64,000 nt of DNA from Fodinibacter sp045807225 (lineage in GTDB: Bacteria > Actinomycetota > Actinomycetes > Actinomycetales > Dermatophilaceae). The translations under genes were made by a program, and so were the position numbers. The notes beneath the pieces were generated by a model, which was given only the letters and a program-made list of their open reading frames with translations, was not told the origin of the DNA and ran no database searches. Shown here one piece after another: positions 1 to 8,633 of this stretch (positions within the stretch are counted from its first letter, which is position 1; the number at the start of each line of letters is the position of its first letter). The DNA is taken from the NCBI GenBank assembly GCA_045807225.1, contig JBJMHU010000197.1, forward strand, positions 14,838-78,837, in the 5' to 3' direction.

Positions 1-1
1 C

Positions 2-934
2 TTCCTGGGGGCTCGCAAGATCGGCACCACCGGCCGCGGCATCGGCCCCACCTACGCCGACAAGATGAACCGGGTCGGCATCCGGGTGCAGGACCTCTTC
101 GACGAGCACATCCTGCGCCAGAAGGTCGAGGCGGCGCTGTCGCTGAAGAACCAGGTGCTCGTGAAGATCTACAACACCCGTGCGGCAGAGGCGGACCGGG
201 TGGTCGAGGAGCTGCTGTCGTATGCCGACCGCTTGCGTCCGATGGTGGCCGACACCTCGCTGGTGCTCGAGGAGGCGCTGAACGACGGGGCGAACGTGCT
301 GCTCGAGGCCGGCCAGGCGACGCTGCTCGACGTCGACCACGGCACCTACCCGTTCGTCACGTCGTCGTCGGCGACGGCCGGCGGGGCGTGCACCGGGTCG
401 GGCATCCCCCCGACGCGGGTGACCCGGGTGATCGCGATCCTCAAGGCATACACGACCCGCGTCGGCGAGGGGCCGTTCCCCACCGAGCTGTTCGACGACG
501 ACGGTGAGACGCTGCGCAAGACCGGCGTCGAGTACGGCACCACCACGGGGCGGCCGCGCCGCTGCGGCTGGATGGACACCGTCATCGGCCGCTACGCCAA
601 CCGGGTCAACGGCGTCACCGACTTCGTCATCACCAAGCTCGACGTGCTCACCGGCTTCGACAAGGTGCCCGTGTGCGTGGCCTACGAGGTCGACGGCGTG
701 CGGCACGACGAGATGCCGGTCAACCAGAGCGACTTCCACCACGCGACGCCGGTCTACGAGCTGCTCGACGGCTGGTGGGAGGACATCTCGGGGTGCCGCG
801 AGTTCGAGGAGCTGCCGGCGGCGGCGCGGGCCTACGTGCTGCGGGTCGAGGAGCTCATCGGCGCGCGGGTCTCGGCGATCGGCGTCGGGCCGGGGCGGCA
901 CGAGATCATCCAGCGGTTCCCGTTGCTCGACTGA
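2..934 (+). CDS. purA: Adenylosuccinate synthetase, partial (5' end outside window)
   Basis: Joins IMP and aspartate with GTP hydrolysis to give adenylosuccinate, the committed step from IMP to AMP, in the cytosol. The frame is open from base 2 and begins with the conserved IMP-binding segment GTTGRGIGPTYADK, usually near residue 130. About 120 N-terminal residues, including the GTP P-loop, are therefore missing from the window. The 310 residues present carry TSSSATAGGACTGSGIPP, the loop RPRRCGWMD and a C-terminal GPGR, all family hallmarks. The stop is TGA at 932-934. purD lies 3 kb downstream on the same strand, so two purine genes flank helR. Identity is certain; only the start is unseen. 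Confidence 0.98.
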   Translation, partial: FLGARKIGTTGRGIGPTYADKMNRVGIRVQDLFDEHILRQKVEAALSLKNQVLVKIYNTRAAEADRVVEELLSYADRLRPMVADTSLVLEEALNDGANVLLEAGQATLLDVDHGTYPFVTSSSATAGGACTGSGIPPTRVTRVIAILKAYTTRVGEGPFPTELFDDDGETLRKTGVEYGTTTGRPRRCGWMDTVIGRYANRVNGVTDFVITKLDVLTGFDKVPVCVAYEVDGVRHDEMPVNQSDFHHATPVYELLDGWWEDISGCREFEELPAAARAYVLRVEELIGARVSAIGVGPGRHEIIQRFPLLD

Positions 935-1114
935 CCACGGGCCGGCGACCTGCCGGTTCCAGGAGCGGTCGCACTCCTGCTGCTGGCAGGGCGGCCCTCC
1001 TCCCCCAGGGCTGTGCCCCCGAGCCTGACCCCTGTTTCGGTGCGCTGCGGCGGGGCATGGATCGAGGGAGCACGCCCGCGCCGGGCGCGCGTGCGCGATC
1101 ACGGGAGGAGCACG

Positions 1115-1414
1115 ATGATGGACGCCAGGGAACCGACCGCCGACGACCTCGCCAGGGCGCGCGCCGACCAGGAGCAGCATGGCGACGACAGGGTCGCCCG
1201 ACGCACCGAGTCGTGGCAGGAGCAGGCCGAGCAGATCGAGAACGACATGTCGGATGCCGTGGAACGCGCCAAGGCGATGGGTGACCACGTGGAGCCCTCG
1301 CTGCTGCCGCCGGAGCGGCGACCGGACGAGACACCGGCCGAGGAGCGCAACTCCGCCGGGGACCCGGACACCGTCGCCTACGACCGTTCCAGCGGAGACA
1401 TCGAGGGGCGCTAG
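1115..1414 (+). CDS. Small acidic hypothetical protein (99 aa)
   Basis: I do not recognise a named family. The ATG at 1115 follows a strong Shine-Dalgarno GGGAGGAG at 1103-1110. The protein is charged and probably disordered, with a central helical stretch rich in E, Q and A (RTESWQEQAEQIEND) and an acidic, proline-containing tail. It has no signal peptide, membrane segment or cysteine. It lies between purA and the convergent helR, with 65 bases before the helR stop. Short acidic proteins of this kind are common beside housekeeping genes in Micrococcales, but no role can be assigned from sequence. The strong ribosome site and good codon bias support a real gene. Confidence 0.75.
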   Translation: MMDAREPTADDLARARADQEQHGDDRVARRTESWQEQAEQIENDMSDAVERAKAMGDHVEPSLLPPERRPDETPAEERNSAGDPDTVAYDRSSGDIEGR

Positions 1415-1479
1415 CCCAAGGCCGAGCAGCCGCCCCCGGCGCCTGCTGCCGGTCGGGACGCCCGGTGCCGCGACCGTCG

Positions 1480-3693
1480 TCAGGCCGGGCGCAGCACGTG
1501 CATCCGGTGCGCCGCCCGGGTGAGCACGACGTAGAGCACCCGCACACCACCGGGTGACTCCTCGACGATGCCCTCCGGGTCGACGACCACGGTCGCGTCC
1601 CACTCCAGCCCCTTGGCCGACAGCGGGTCGATGAGCTGCACCCGCCCGGCGCCGGCCCCGTCGAGCCCGGCCAGCCGCTCGGTCCAGCGCCCGCCGGCGA
1701 TGACGGCGATCGACCCCTCGACCTCCCCGAGCAGCTCGTCCACGGTGTCGGCGGCAGCGGCCACCAGCGAACCCTCCACGGCGCGGTCGACCGGCTCGAT
1801 CCCGGTCTCGCGCACGGCATCCGGAATGTCGGCGTCGGGCACCAACGGCAGGATGACGTCGCGCGCGTAGTCGAAGATCTCGCGGGCGTTGCGGTAGTTG
1901 GTGTCCATGTGGAACGCGCGGCGCTCCTGCCCGCTGAACGCCTCGTCGCGTGCGCGCCCGGCCTCGGCGAGGTCATCCCACGACGCCTGCGCCGCGTCGC
2001 CGACGACGGTCCACGACGCCGCCCGCCCCCGGCGCGCCAGCATCCGCCACTGCATGGGCGAGAGGTCCTGCGCCTCGTCGACGAGCACGTGGGCATACCC
2101 CGAGGGGCGGTCGATGCGACCCATCATCAGCCGCTCGCGAGCGTCGGCGGGCGTGATCTCGGACTGGGTCTCCTCGACCGGAACCCGGCGGTCGACCCCG
2201 GCGCGCACGTCGATGACACCCCACTGGGAGAGCTCGTCGAGCTCCTCGATGTCGTAGAAGCCGACGTCCTCGCGGTCGGCCCGCTGCACCGTGCCGAGCC
2301 GCGCGACGAGGTCGTCGACCAGCGCGGCATCCGACACCGACCAGGTACCGGCCTGCACCGCCTCGCGGTAGGAGTGGGCCACCGCGGCGGCCTCCTCCTG
2401 GTTGAGCACCCCGCGCGAGACGGCGTAGACGTGCTCGGTGTCGGCCAGCGAGAGCAGCAGCTCGCGCGGGTCGACCTGTCGCCACCAGGTGGCCATGAAC
2501 TCGTCGACGTCGCGGGAGGCGTCGAAGGCGTCGAGGAACGCGTCGCGCTCGCCCTGGCGCACCGAGCGCCAGGCGGCCTCCGCGAGGGCCGAACGAGCGG
2601 CATCCGTGGCGAGGTTGTGCTGGTGGCTGCGCAGCACCTCGGAGCGCACCCGGCGCAGGGCGCTGTCGTCGAGGCGCACGGCGATACCGGCGATGAACGA
2701 GCGGAACACGTTCGGCGCCCCCGCCGGTGGGCGGGAGGAGAGCCGCGACAGCAGCCGGCGGATGCGCAGCGATCCCTTGATCGCGGCCACCTCGGGGGAG
2801 TCGAGCCGCTTGGCCGTCATGCCGTCGACGAGGTCGCCGAGCGCGCGCAGCGCCACCGACTCCTCGCCCAGGCTGGGCAGCACCCGCTCGATGTAGGCGG
2901 TGTAGGCGGCCGACGGGCCCACGACGAGGATGCCGCCGTTCTCGAACCGTCGGCGCTCGGAGTAGAGCAGGTAGGCCGCGCGGTGCAGCGCGACGACGGT
3001 CTTGCCGGTGCCGGGGCCGCCGGTGATCTCGGTGACGCCGCGCGAAGGGGCGCGGATCGCCTCGTCCTGGTGGCGCTGGATGGTGGCGACGATGTCGCGC
3101 ATCTGACGTCCGCGGCTGCGGGTGAGGGCGGCGATCAGGGCGCCGTCGCCGAGCACCACGATGTCGTCCGGCGCCTCGGGCACCATCAGGTCGTCCTCGG
3201 CGCCGACGACGGTGGCGCCCTTGCAGCGCAGCACCCGGCGGCGCAGCACCCCCATCGGGTCGACCGGGGTGGCCCGGTAGAAGGCGGATGCCGCGGGCGC
3301 GCGCCAGTCGACCACGAGCGGCTCGTAGTCGTCGTCGCGCACCCCGAGCCGGCCGATGTAGCGGACCTCGCGCTCGTCGGCGGTGGAGTGCTCGTCGCCG
3401 AGGTCGAGCCGGCCGAAGACCAGGCCCTCGTACTGCTTGTCGATCATCGAGCGACGCCGTGCGGCCGCATAGACCAGCGCGTCGCGCTCGAACAGGCCGG
3501 TCATCTCCTCGTCGCGCACGTCGCCGGTGCGCGAGGTGCGGCCGCGCGCCATCCCGTCGGCCTCGACGTCGGCGGCCCGGCGGCTGGCCTTCTCGAGCTC
3601 GGCGTAGACCCGGTCGACGTGCGCCTGCTCGAGCGCCAGCTCACCGGCGACGTCGGGCGAGGTCTCGGGCAGGCCGGGGTGCGGGGCGGTCAC
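1480..3693 (-). CDS. helR: HelR/HelD-type RNA polymerase recycling ATPase
   Basis: A superfamily 1 (UvrD/Rep-like) ATPase that in Gram-positive bacteria binds RNA polymerase, pries stalled or antibiotic-bound enzyme off DNA and recycles it. In Streptomyces and Mycobacterium relatives this gives rifamycin tolerance. The 737-residue length fits the family. Visible features are an N-terminal helical region (residues 15-95) that would enter the polymerase secondary channel, Walker A GGPGTGKT at 225-232 (Lys231), a Walker B HVLVDEAQDLS near residue 545, and a C-terminal UvrD-like motif with TNYRNAREI. The GTG start at 3693 has GAGGAG upstream, and a minus-strand TAGACT near 3750 could be its -10. 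I saw no rifamycin-associated element (GGGGCTTGC palindrome) upstream. Confidence 0.92.
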   Translation of the reverse strand: MTAPHPGLPETSPDVAGELALEQAHVDRVYAELEKASRRAADVEADGMARGRTSRTGDVRDEEMTGLFERDALVYAAARRRSMIDKQYEGLVFGRLDLGDEHSTADEREVRYIGRLGVRDDDYEPLVVDWRAPAASAFYRATPVDPMGVLRRRVLRCKGATVVGAEDDLMVPEAPDDIVVLGDGALIAALTRSRGRQMRDIVATIQRHQDEAIRAPSRGVTEITGGPGTGKTVVALHRAAYLLYSERRRFENGGILVVGPSAAYTAYIERVLPSLGEESVALRALGDLVDGMTAKRLDSPEVAAIKGSLRIRRLLSRLSSRPPAGAPNVFRSFIAGIAVRLDDSALRRVRSEVLRSHQHNLATDAARSALAEAAWRSVRQGERDAFLDAFDASRDVDEFMATWWRQVDPRELLLSLADTEHVYAVSRGVLNQEEAAAVAHSYREAVQAGTWSVSDAALVDDLVARLGTVQRADREDVGFYDIEELDELSQWGVIDVRAGVDRRVPVEETQSEITPADARERLMMGRIDRPSGYAHVLVDEAQDLSPMQWRMLARRGRAASWTVVGDAAQASWDDLAEAGRARDEAFSGQERRAFHMDTNYRNAREIFDYARDVILPLVPDADIPDAVRETGIEPVDRAVEGSLVAAAADTVDELLGEVEGSIAVIAGGRWTERLAGLDGAGAGRVQLIDPLSAKGLEWDATVVVDPEGIVEESPGGVRVLYVVLTRAAHRMHVLRPA

Positions 3694-3825
3694 GGAGCAG
3701 GCTCTCCTCGGTGCGGCAGGTCGCGGTCACGGAATCTCCCAGTCTAATCCCGCGCGCACCACCGTTCTGCACCGTGCCGAACCGATCTCGGTGTCCGGGG
3801 CTGCGCGCCGGAGCTGACGTCCCGG

Positions 3826-3886
3826 AATCGACCAATAGGTCACTCCAGCGACGCTGACCGTCCCTCCGGTGACCTGTTGGTCGATT
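3826..3886. repeat. Long inverted repeat between divergent helR and purD
   Basis: AATCGACCAATAGGTCAC at 3826-3843 is the reverse complement, with one mismatch, of the arm at 3869-3886; the loop is 25 bases (3844-3868). The single mismatch is a T:G pair, so an RNA copy would form 18 continuous pairs. The arms are far less GC-rich than their surroundings. The repeat lies in the 295-bp gap between the two divergent genes, clear of both starts. It could be a paired operator, a cruciform, an RNA hairpin or a small mobile-element relic. Confidence 0.85.
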
Positions 3887-3976
3887 AGGGGCGCTCGCCC
3901 CACGCTGATGCCGGGTGCCGGGTGGGTGCCGCACGCGGATGCCGGGATGCCGCTGCCGCCCGCCCGTGGCCCCCAC

Positions 3977-3991
3977 TAGGTTGGTCGCGTG
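3977..3991 (+). promoter_or_regulatory. Leaderless promoter -10 and GTG start of purD
   Basis: TAGGTT at 3977-3982 is followed by six bases and then the GTG start at 3989. There is no Shine-Dalgarno site. The same TANNNT plus about six bases plus start arrangement recurs at many genes in the window, so transcription probably begins at the first base of the start codon. Confidence 0.7.
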
Positions 3992-5269
3992 AAGGTACTC
4001 GTCGTCGGGTCCGGGGCCCGCGAGCACGCCCTCGTCCGTTCCATCGCGCTCGACCCGGCGGTCGACGCCGTGATCGCCGCACCGGGCAACCCCGGGATCG
4101 AGGCAGTGGCCCGCTGCGAGCCGCTGCCCGGCGGGGTCAGCGACGCCGACGGGGTCGTGGCGCTGGCGGCCTCGCTGGGGGTCGACCTGGTCGTCATCGG
4201 GCCCGAGGCACCGCTCGTGGCCGGGGTGGCCGACGCGGTGCGCGCCGCGGGCATCGCCTGCTTCGGCCCGTCGGCGGAGGCGGCCCGGCTCGAGGGCAGC
4301 AAGGCGTTCGCGAAGGAGGTGATGTCGGCGGCTGAGGTGCCCACCGGCCTGGCCCACGTGTGCACCACCGAGGCCGAGGTCGAGGAGGCGCTCGACGCCC
4401 TCGGCGCCCCGCACGTCGTCAAGGACGACGGGCTGGCCGCCGGCAAGGGCGTGGTGGTCACCGACGACCGGCAGGAGGCGCTCGAGCACGCGCGGGCCTG
4501 CCTGGCCAAGCCCGACGGTGCCGTCGTCGTCGAGGAGTTCCTGTCCGGGCCCGAGGTGTCGCTGTTCTGCATCTGCGACGGCGTCGACGTGGTGCCGCTG
4601 ATGCCGGCGCAGGACTTCAAGCGCGTCGGCGACGATGACACGGGGCCCAACACCGGAGGCATGGGGGCCTACAGCCCGCTCGACTGGGCGCCCGAGGGGC
4701 TCGTCGAGGAGGTGGTGCGCCGGGTGGCACAGCCGGTCGTCGACGAGATGCGCCACCGGGGAACCCCCTTCGCCGGGGTGCTCTACGTCGGGCTGGCGCT
4801 GACCCCACGGGGGCCGAAGGTGATCGAGTTCAACGCCCGGTTCGGTGACCCCGAGACCCAGGTGGTGCTCGCGCGCCTGCTCACCCCGCTCGGCAACGTG
4901 CTGCTCACCGCGGCCAAGGGCCGGCTCGTCGACGCGCCGCCGCTGCGCTGGTCCGAGGAGTCGGCCGTCACGGTGGTCGTGGCCGCCGACAACTACCCGG
5001 GCACGCCGCGCACCGGCGACCCGGTCACCGGGCTGCACGAGCTGCCGGGGGCTCCCGAGGTCTACGTGCTCCACGCCGGCACGACCCGCGACGCCGAGGG
5101 CACCCTGGTGTCGTCCGGCGGCCGGGTGCTCTCGGTGGTCGCCACCGGGGCGACGCTGGAGCAGGCGCGCGAGCGCGTCTACGCGGCCGTGGACGTCGTC
5201 GAGCTGGCCGGGTCGCACCACCGCACCGACATCGCCCTGCGTGCCGAGCGCGGACAGGTCACCGTCTAG
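3989..5269 (+). CDS. purD: Phosphoribosylamine--glycine ligase (GAR synthetase)
   Basis: Makes glycinamide ribonucleotide from phosphoribosylamine, glycine and ATP, the second step of de novo purine synthesis. The 426 residues match the monofunctional enzyme. The N-terminal domain opens KVLVVGSGAREHALV, the ATP-grasp domain has the phosphate loop DDGLAAGKGVVV and EEFLSGPEVSLF, and metal-binding acids sit in VIEFNARFGDPETQ. The C-terminal domain closes with the usual hammerhead residues. The start is GTG 3989, apparently leaderless. It is divergent from helR and convergent with the next gene. Confidence 0.97.
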   Translation: MKVLVVGSGAREHALVRSIALDPAVDAVIAAPGNPGIEAVARCEPLPGGVSDADGVVALAASLGVDLVVIGPEAPLVAGVADAVRAAGIACFGPSAEAARLEGSKAFAKEVMSAAEVPTGLAHVCTTEAEVEEALDALGAPHVVKDDGLAAGKGVVVTDDRQEALEHARACLAKPDGAVVVEEFLSGPEVSLFCICDGVDVVPLMPAQDFKRVGDDDTGPNTGGMGAYSPLDWAPEGLVEEVVRRVAQPVVDEMRHRGTPFAGVLYVGLALTPRGPKVIEFNARFGDPETQVVLARLLTPLGNVLLTAAKGRLVDAPPLRWSEESAVTVVVAADNYPGTPRTGDPVTGLHELPGAPEVYVLHAGTTRDAEGTLVSSGGRVLSVVATGATLEQARERVYAAVDVVELAGSHHRTDIALRAERGQVTV

Positions 5270-5328
5270 CCCTGGTCACCCGGGTGCCGGGTGCCGAGGT
5301 GTGGTGGCCCCGGCGACCACCCGAGCAC

Positions 5329-6102
5329 TCAGTTGAGCTTGCGGGTGTTCTCCGGGATGCCGCCACCGGCCCGCACGTCGGCCGCCAGGTCCGCCAGCGC
5401 GGTGAGCGCGACGTTCTGGCTCCACGGGCCGTAGGAGACCCGCGCGACGCCGAGCCGCTGCATCGTCTCCAGCGGCAGGGCACCCGGGATGCCGATCAGG
5501 TTCACCTTCTGCGGCCCCAGCGCCTCGACCAACGCGGTGACCGTCGCCTCGTCGAGCAGCCCGGGCGCGAAGAACGTCGAGGCACCGGCGTCGAGGTAGG
5601 CCCGGCCGCGCTCGATGGCGTCGGCGAGCACCTCGGCCGGGTCGCGGTCACCGGCCCGCAGGAAGGCGTCGGTGCGGGCGTTGAGCACGAACGGGATGCC
5701 CGCCCGCTCACCGGCGGCGACGGCATCCGCGACTGCCCGCACGGCATCCGGCAAGGGCTTGAGCTGGTCCTCCAGGTTGGCGCCGACGGCACCCACGTCG
5801 ATGGCGCGGGCGATCGTGCCACCGGGGTCGCCGTAGCCGGCCTCGAGGTCGGCGGTCACCGGCAGGTCGACCGCGGCGGCGATGCGGCCCACGGCCTCGA
5901 TCATCAGGTCGCGGGGGATCTGCTCGCCGTCGGGGTAGCCGTGCGCCGCGGCGACCGAGTGGCTCGCGGTGGCCAGGGCGGTCGTGCCCGGGGTGTCGGC
6001 GACTACCTTGGCCGTGATGGCGTCCCAGACGTTGACCAGCAGCAGCAGCTCGGGGTCGGCGTGCAGGCGCTGCAGCTCCCGGGCCTTGTCGACGATGTCC
6101 AT
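5329..6102 (-). CDS. Isocitrate lyase/PEP mutase family protein
   Basis: A 257-residue TIM-barrel of the PEP mutase/isocitrate lyase superfamily, which makes or breaks C-C or P-C bonds of alpha-oxocarboxylates with Mg2+. Recognisable blocks are LLLVNVWDAITA (N-terminal substrate strand), ASHSVAAAHGYPDGE, the metal site VTADLEAGYGDP and NLEDQ. The isocitrate lyase KKCGH signature is absent, so it is not a glyoxylate-cycle enzyme. Relatives act as oxaloacetate decarboxylases or 2-methylisocitrate lyase-like enzymes; the substrate is unknown. The start ATG 6102 lies six bases after TAGGTT (minus strand 6114-6109), a leaderless arrangement. Only 14 bases separate it from the LLM gene upstream. 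Confidence 0.88.
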   Translation of the reverse strand: MDIVDKARELQRLHADPELLLLVNVWDAITAKVVADTPGTTALATASHSVAAAHGYPDGEQIPRDLMIEAVGRIAAAVDLPVTADLEAGYGDPGGTIARAIDVGAVGANLEDQLKPLPDAVRAVADAVAAGERAGIPFVLNARTDAFLRAGDRDPAEVLADAIERGRAYLDAGASTFFAPGLLDEATVTALVEALGPQKVNLIGIPGALPLETMQRLGVARVSYGPWSQNVALTALADLAADVRAGGGIPENTRKLN

Positions 6103-6116
6103 CTGGAGAACCTACG

Positions 6117-7043
6117 TCAGCTCGTGCCGGCGAGGGCCTCGTGGATGTCGGCCACGTGGTCGAGGTCGGCGAGGTCGAGCACCTGCAGGTACACGCGCGT
6201 GGTCCCGACCTCCGCCAGCCGGCCGAGCCGCTCGCGGGCCTGCTCGAAGCTGCCGGCGATGCTGTTCTCGACCAGCTCGTCGACCTCGTGCCCGATCGCC
6301 TCGGCCCGTCGGCGCAGGGTCGCGTCGTCGCGGGCGAGGCACACCACCTGGGCGGCGGAGTGCACCAGCGTCGAGGGGTCGCGCCCGACCTCGGCGCACA
6401 CGGCATCCACCTGGTCGAAGAGCCGACCGGTGTCCTGCACCGACTCGAAGCCGGCGTTGAAGTCCGCGGCGTAGCGGGCGGCGAGAGTGGGCGTGCGGCG
6501 CTTGCCGCCACCGCCGACGATGATCGGCACGCCGCCGGGCTGCACGGGGGCCACGAGCCCGGGGTTCTCGCGCACCGGGTAGTGCGGCCCCTCGTGCGCG
6601 AAGGTCTCGCCGGGCGGTGTCGCCCAGAGCCCGGTGATGACGGCGAGCTGCTCCTCGAGCCGGTCGAAGCGCTCGCCCAGTGGTGGGAACGGGATGCCGA
6701 AGGCGGCGTGCTCCTGCTCGAACCACCCTGCGCCCAGGCCCAGCTCGACCCGGCCACCGCTCATCTCATCGACCCCTGCGACGGTCACCGCCAGGGGCCC
6801 CGGCAACCGGAAGGTCGCCGAGCTGACCAGGGTCCCGAGCCGGATCCGGCTCGTGTCGCGGGCCAGCCCGGCGAGGGTGGTCCAGGCGTCGGTCGGCCCC
6901 GGAGCGCCGTCGCCGGAGAAGTGGAGGTAGTGGTCCGAGCGGAAGAACCCGTCGTAGCCGAGGTCCTCGGCGGCCCTGGCCACGGCGAGGAGGTCGTCGT
7001 AGGTGGCGCCCTGCTGGGGTTCGGTGAAGATCCTGAGGTCCAT
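6117..7043 (-). CDS. LLM-class, F420-type flavin/deazaflavin oxidoreductase
   Basis: A 308-residue luciferase-like TIM barrel. Actinobacterial members usually use cofactor F420 to transfer hydride to or from organic substrates. It begins MDLRIFTEPQQGATYDD and carries DGFFRSDHYLH, the family block IRLGTLVSSATFRLPG and ELGLGAGWFEQEH, followed by PIIVGGGGKRRTP. The reading frame is full length. ATG 7043 is preceded by TAGCGT seven bases upstream, suggesting a leaderless mRNA. It lies just downstream of the MFS gene on the same strand (10 bases apart), though its own promoter suggests at least partly separate expression. Confidence 0.9.
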   Translation of the reverse strand: MDLRIFTEPQQGATYDDLLAVARAAEDLGYDGFFRSDHYLHFSGDGAPGPTDAWTTLAGLARDTSRIRLGTLVSSATFRLPGPLAVTVAGVDEMSGGRVELGLGAGWFEQEHAAFGIPFPPLGERFDRLEEQLAVITGLWATPPGETFAHEGPHYPVRENPGLVAPVQPGGVPIIVGGGGKRRTPTLAARYAADFNAGFESVQDTGRLFDQVDAVCAEVGRDPSTLVHSAAQVVCLARDDATLRRRAEAIGHEVDELVENSIAGSFEQARERLGRLAEVGTTRVYLQVLDLADLDHVADIHEALAGTS

Positions 7044-7053
7044 GCGCCAAACG

Positions 7054-8574
7054 CTAGGCGGAGGGGCCGGTGCGGGATGCCGCGAGCGCCGCGAGGATTG
7101 CGCAGGCGGCTCCGCCCGCCATCAGCAGCGCGAAGGCGACGCCGTCGGTCCGGGCGCCACGCACCGCCACCACGGCACCGACCACGCCGGTGGAGAGCGC
7201 CACACCGGTCGAGATGGCCAGCCCCTGGGCCGCACTGGCCCGGCCCTGCTCGCTCAGCGGCGCCAGTGCGAGCAGCTGGGTCGAGAGCGTCGGCGAGACG
7301 ATGCCCATGCCCAGCGCGGCGAGGGCCCAGCCCACCATGCCGGGAACGAAGCCGATGGCGTCGAGCGAGAGCAGCACCGGCCCGAGGGACCCCAGCCCGA
7401 TGAGGCCGGCGCCGATGCCGGCCCGTGCGGGGGCTGGCACGACGGCCTGAACCAGGTTGACGCTGTTGAGGAACGAGCCGAGCGCCCAGCAGCAGCCGGT
7501 GACCGACAGTGAGATGCCGGCGATGGCCGTCGACGCGCCGTGGGCCTGCACGAGCATGAGCGGGATGAGCCCGGCCACCGCCGTGAACGCGGCCGACACG
7601 AGCAGCCGAACCGCGATGACGGTCGGCACCCCACGGACCAGCCGCACCATGCCGTGCGGGAGCGCTCGCAGCCCTCCGACGACGACGAGCACGGCGCCCG
7701 AGCCGATGACGACGGCTCCGGCGAGGCGGGTGTCCGGGTCGGACAGCAGCGGCGCCGAGAACGTCGTCACGGCGAGCCCGGCGGCGAGCAGCAGCGCGGC
7801 GACCACCCGACGACGGTCGGATGCCGTGCTCTCGGCATCCGCGCTCGCCGCACCACCCGCGTGGGTGCGGCCCAGCGCCGGGCGCAGGAGGAGCAGGGCC
7901 ACCGGGGCGACGAGCAGTGGCGCGACGAAGACGAGCCGCCAGCCCCACACGGCGTCGATGGCTCCGGCCACGCTCGGCCCCAGGAGGGAGGGGAGGATCC
8001 AGGCCGCGGCGAACGAGGCGAAGATCTTCGCGCGCAGCGCGTCGGGCAGGGCCTGGGCGACGAGCACCATCAGGGCGGTGTCGATGAGCGCCTCCGCCGC
8101 ACCCGACGCGGTGCGGCCGGCGACGAACACCGCCATCGTCGGCGCGAGCCCCGACACGACCTGGGCCACGACGAACGCCGCCATCCCGCACAGCAGCACC
8201 GGCCGGGGGCCGGCCCGGTCGGTCCACGACCCGGACCACGCCATCGCGATGGTGAAGGTCACCACGGTCGCGCCGGTCGACGCGCCGAACAGCGTCCAGC
8301 CGTCGAGCTCGCGCACCAGCGTCGGCAGGATCGTGCTGACTGCACGGTTCTCGAAGGCCGCGAGGGTGACCAGCGCGACCACGCCCACGACCACCGGCAG
8401 GTTGGCCCGGGCGAGCAGGCGCACCGGAGCCTCGTCGGCGATCGTCGGTGCTGCGGCGGTCGGGGCGGCGCTTGTCGGGGGGGCGGCCGATTCCTCCACC
8501 GCAGGTTGCGGCAGGGCCGGTGCAGAGGTGGCCGAGTGGGCACGGGTCGGCCCGGCGGTCCGTGAGGTCGTCAT
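7054..8574 (-). CDS. MFS efflux-type transporter, SoxR-box controlled
   Basis: A 506-residue major facilitator with a disordered Ala/Pro-rich N-terminal tail (about 50 residues) and then 12-14 hydrophobic helices. The cytoplasmic loop 2-3 motif reads GSWTDRAGPRPVLL, and AGAIDAVWGWRLVFV resembles the drug:H+ antiporter signature. It probably exports redox-active or toxic small molecules. The promoter is directly readable: TTGACC at 8611-8606, a 19-base spacer containing the SoxR palindrome, GAGGAT at 8586-8581, six bases and the ATG at 8574. A 19-base spacer is the classic design of MerR-family activated promoters, so superoxide or redox-cycling drugs should induce this pump through the divergent soxR. 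Confidence 0.93.
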   Translation of the reverse strand: MTTSRTAGPTRAHSATSAPALPQPAVEESAAPPTSAAPTAAAPTIADEAPVRLLARANLPVVVGVVALVTLAAFENRAVSTILPTLVRELDGWTLFGASTGATVVTFTIAMAWSGSWTDRAGPRPVLLCGMAAFVVAQVVSGLAPTMAVFVAGRTASGAAEALIDTALMVLVAQALPDALRAKIFASFAAAWILPSLLGPSVAGAIDAVWGWRLVFVAPLLVAPVALLLLRPALGRTHAGGAASADAESTASDRRRVVAALLLAAGLAVTTFSAPLLSDPDTRLAGAVVIGSGAVLVVVGGLRALPHGMVRLVRGVPTVIAVRLLVSAAFTAVAGLIPLMLVQAHGASTAIAGISLSVTGCCWALGSFLNSVNLVQAVVPAPARAGIGAGLIGLGSLGPVLLSLDAIGFVPGMVGWALAALGMGIVSPTLSTQLLALAPLSEQGRASAAQGLAISTGVALSTGVVGAVVAVRGARTDGVAFALLMAGGAACAILAALAASRTGPSA

Positions 8575-8588
8575 GCCCCCATCCTCAA

Positions 8589-8608
8589 ACCTCTAGTGCA
8601 CTTCAGGT
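8589..8608. promoter_or_regulatory. SoxR operator (SoxR box)
   Basis: ACCTCTAGTGCACTTCAGGT is a near-perfect palindrome (16 of 20 positions symmetric). It closely matches the known E. coli soxS operator ACCTCAAGTTAACTTGAGGT. It lies within the 19-base spacer region of the MFS promoter and 22 bases before soxR. SoxR should therefore both activate the pump and control itself. Confidence 0.85.
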
Positions 8609-8617
8609 CAAGTCGGC

Positions 8618-8633
8618 TACCGTCGCGCTCGTG
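8618..8633 (+). promoter_or_regulatory. Leaderless promoter -10 of soxR
   Basis: TACCGT at 8618-8623, seven bases, then GTG 8631. There is no Shine-Dalgarno sequence. The corresponding -35 region would overlap the SoxR palindrome, consistent with autoregulation. Confidence 0.6.

Noticed and set aside
906..2096. Long open frame antisense to helR and across the small acidic gene
   Set aside because: Arg/Pro/Ser-rich composition typical of shadow frames in GC-rich DNA; overlaps three better genes.
3694..3760. Rifamycin-associated element upstream of helR
   Set aside because: No GGGGCTTGC-type inverted repeat is present.
3641..5221. 526-codon frame antisense to purD
   Set aside because: purD is unmistakable; the antisense frame lacks motifs.
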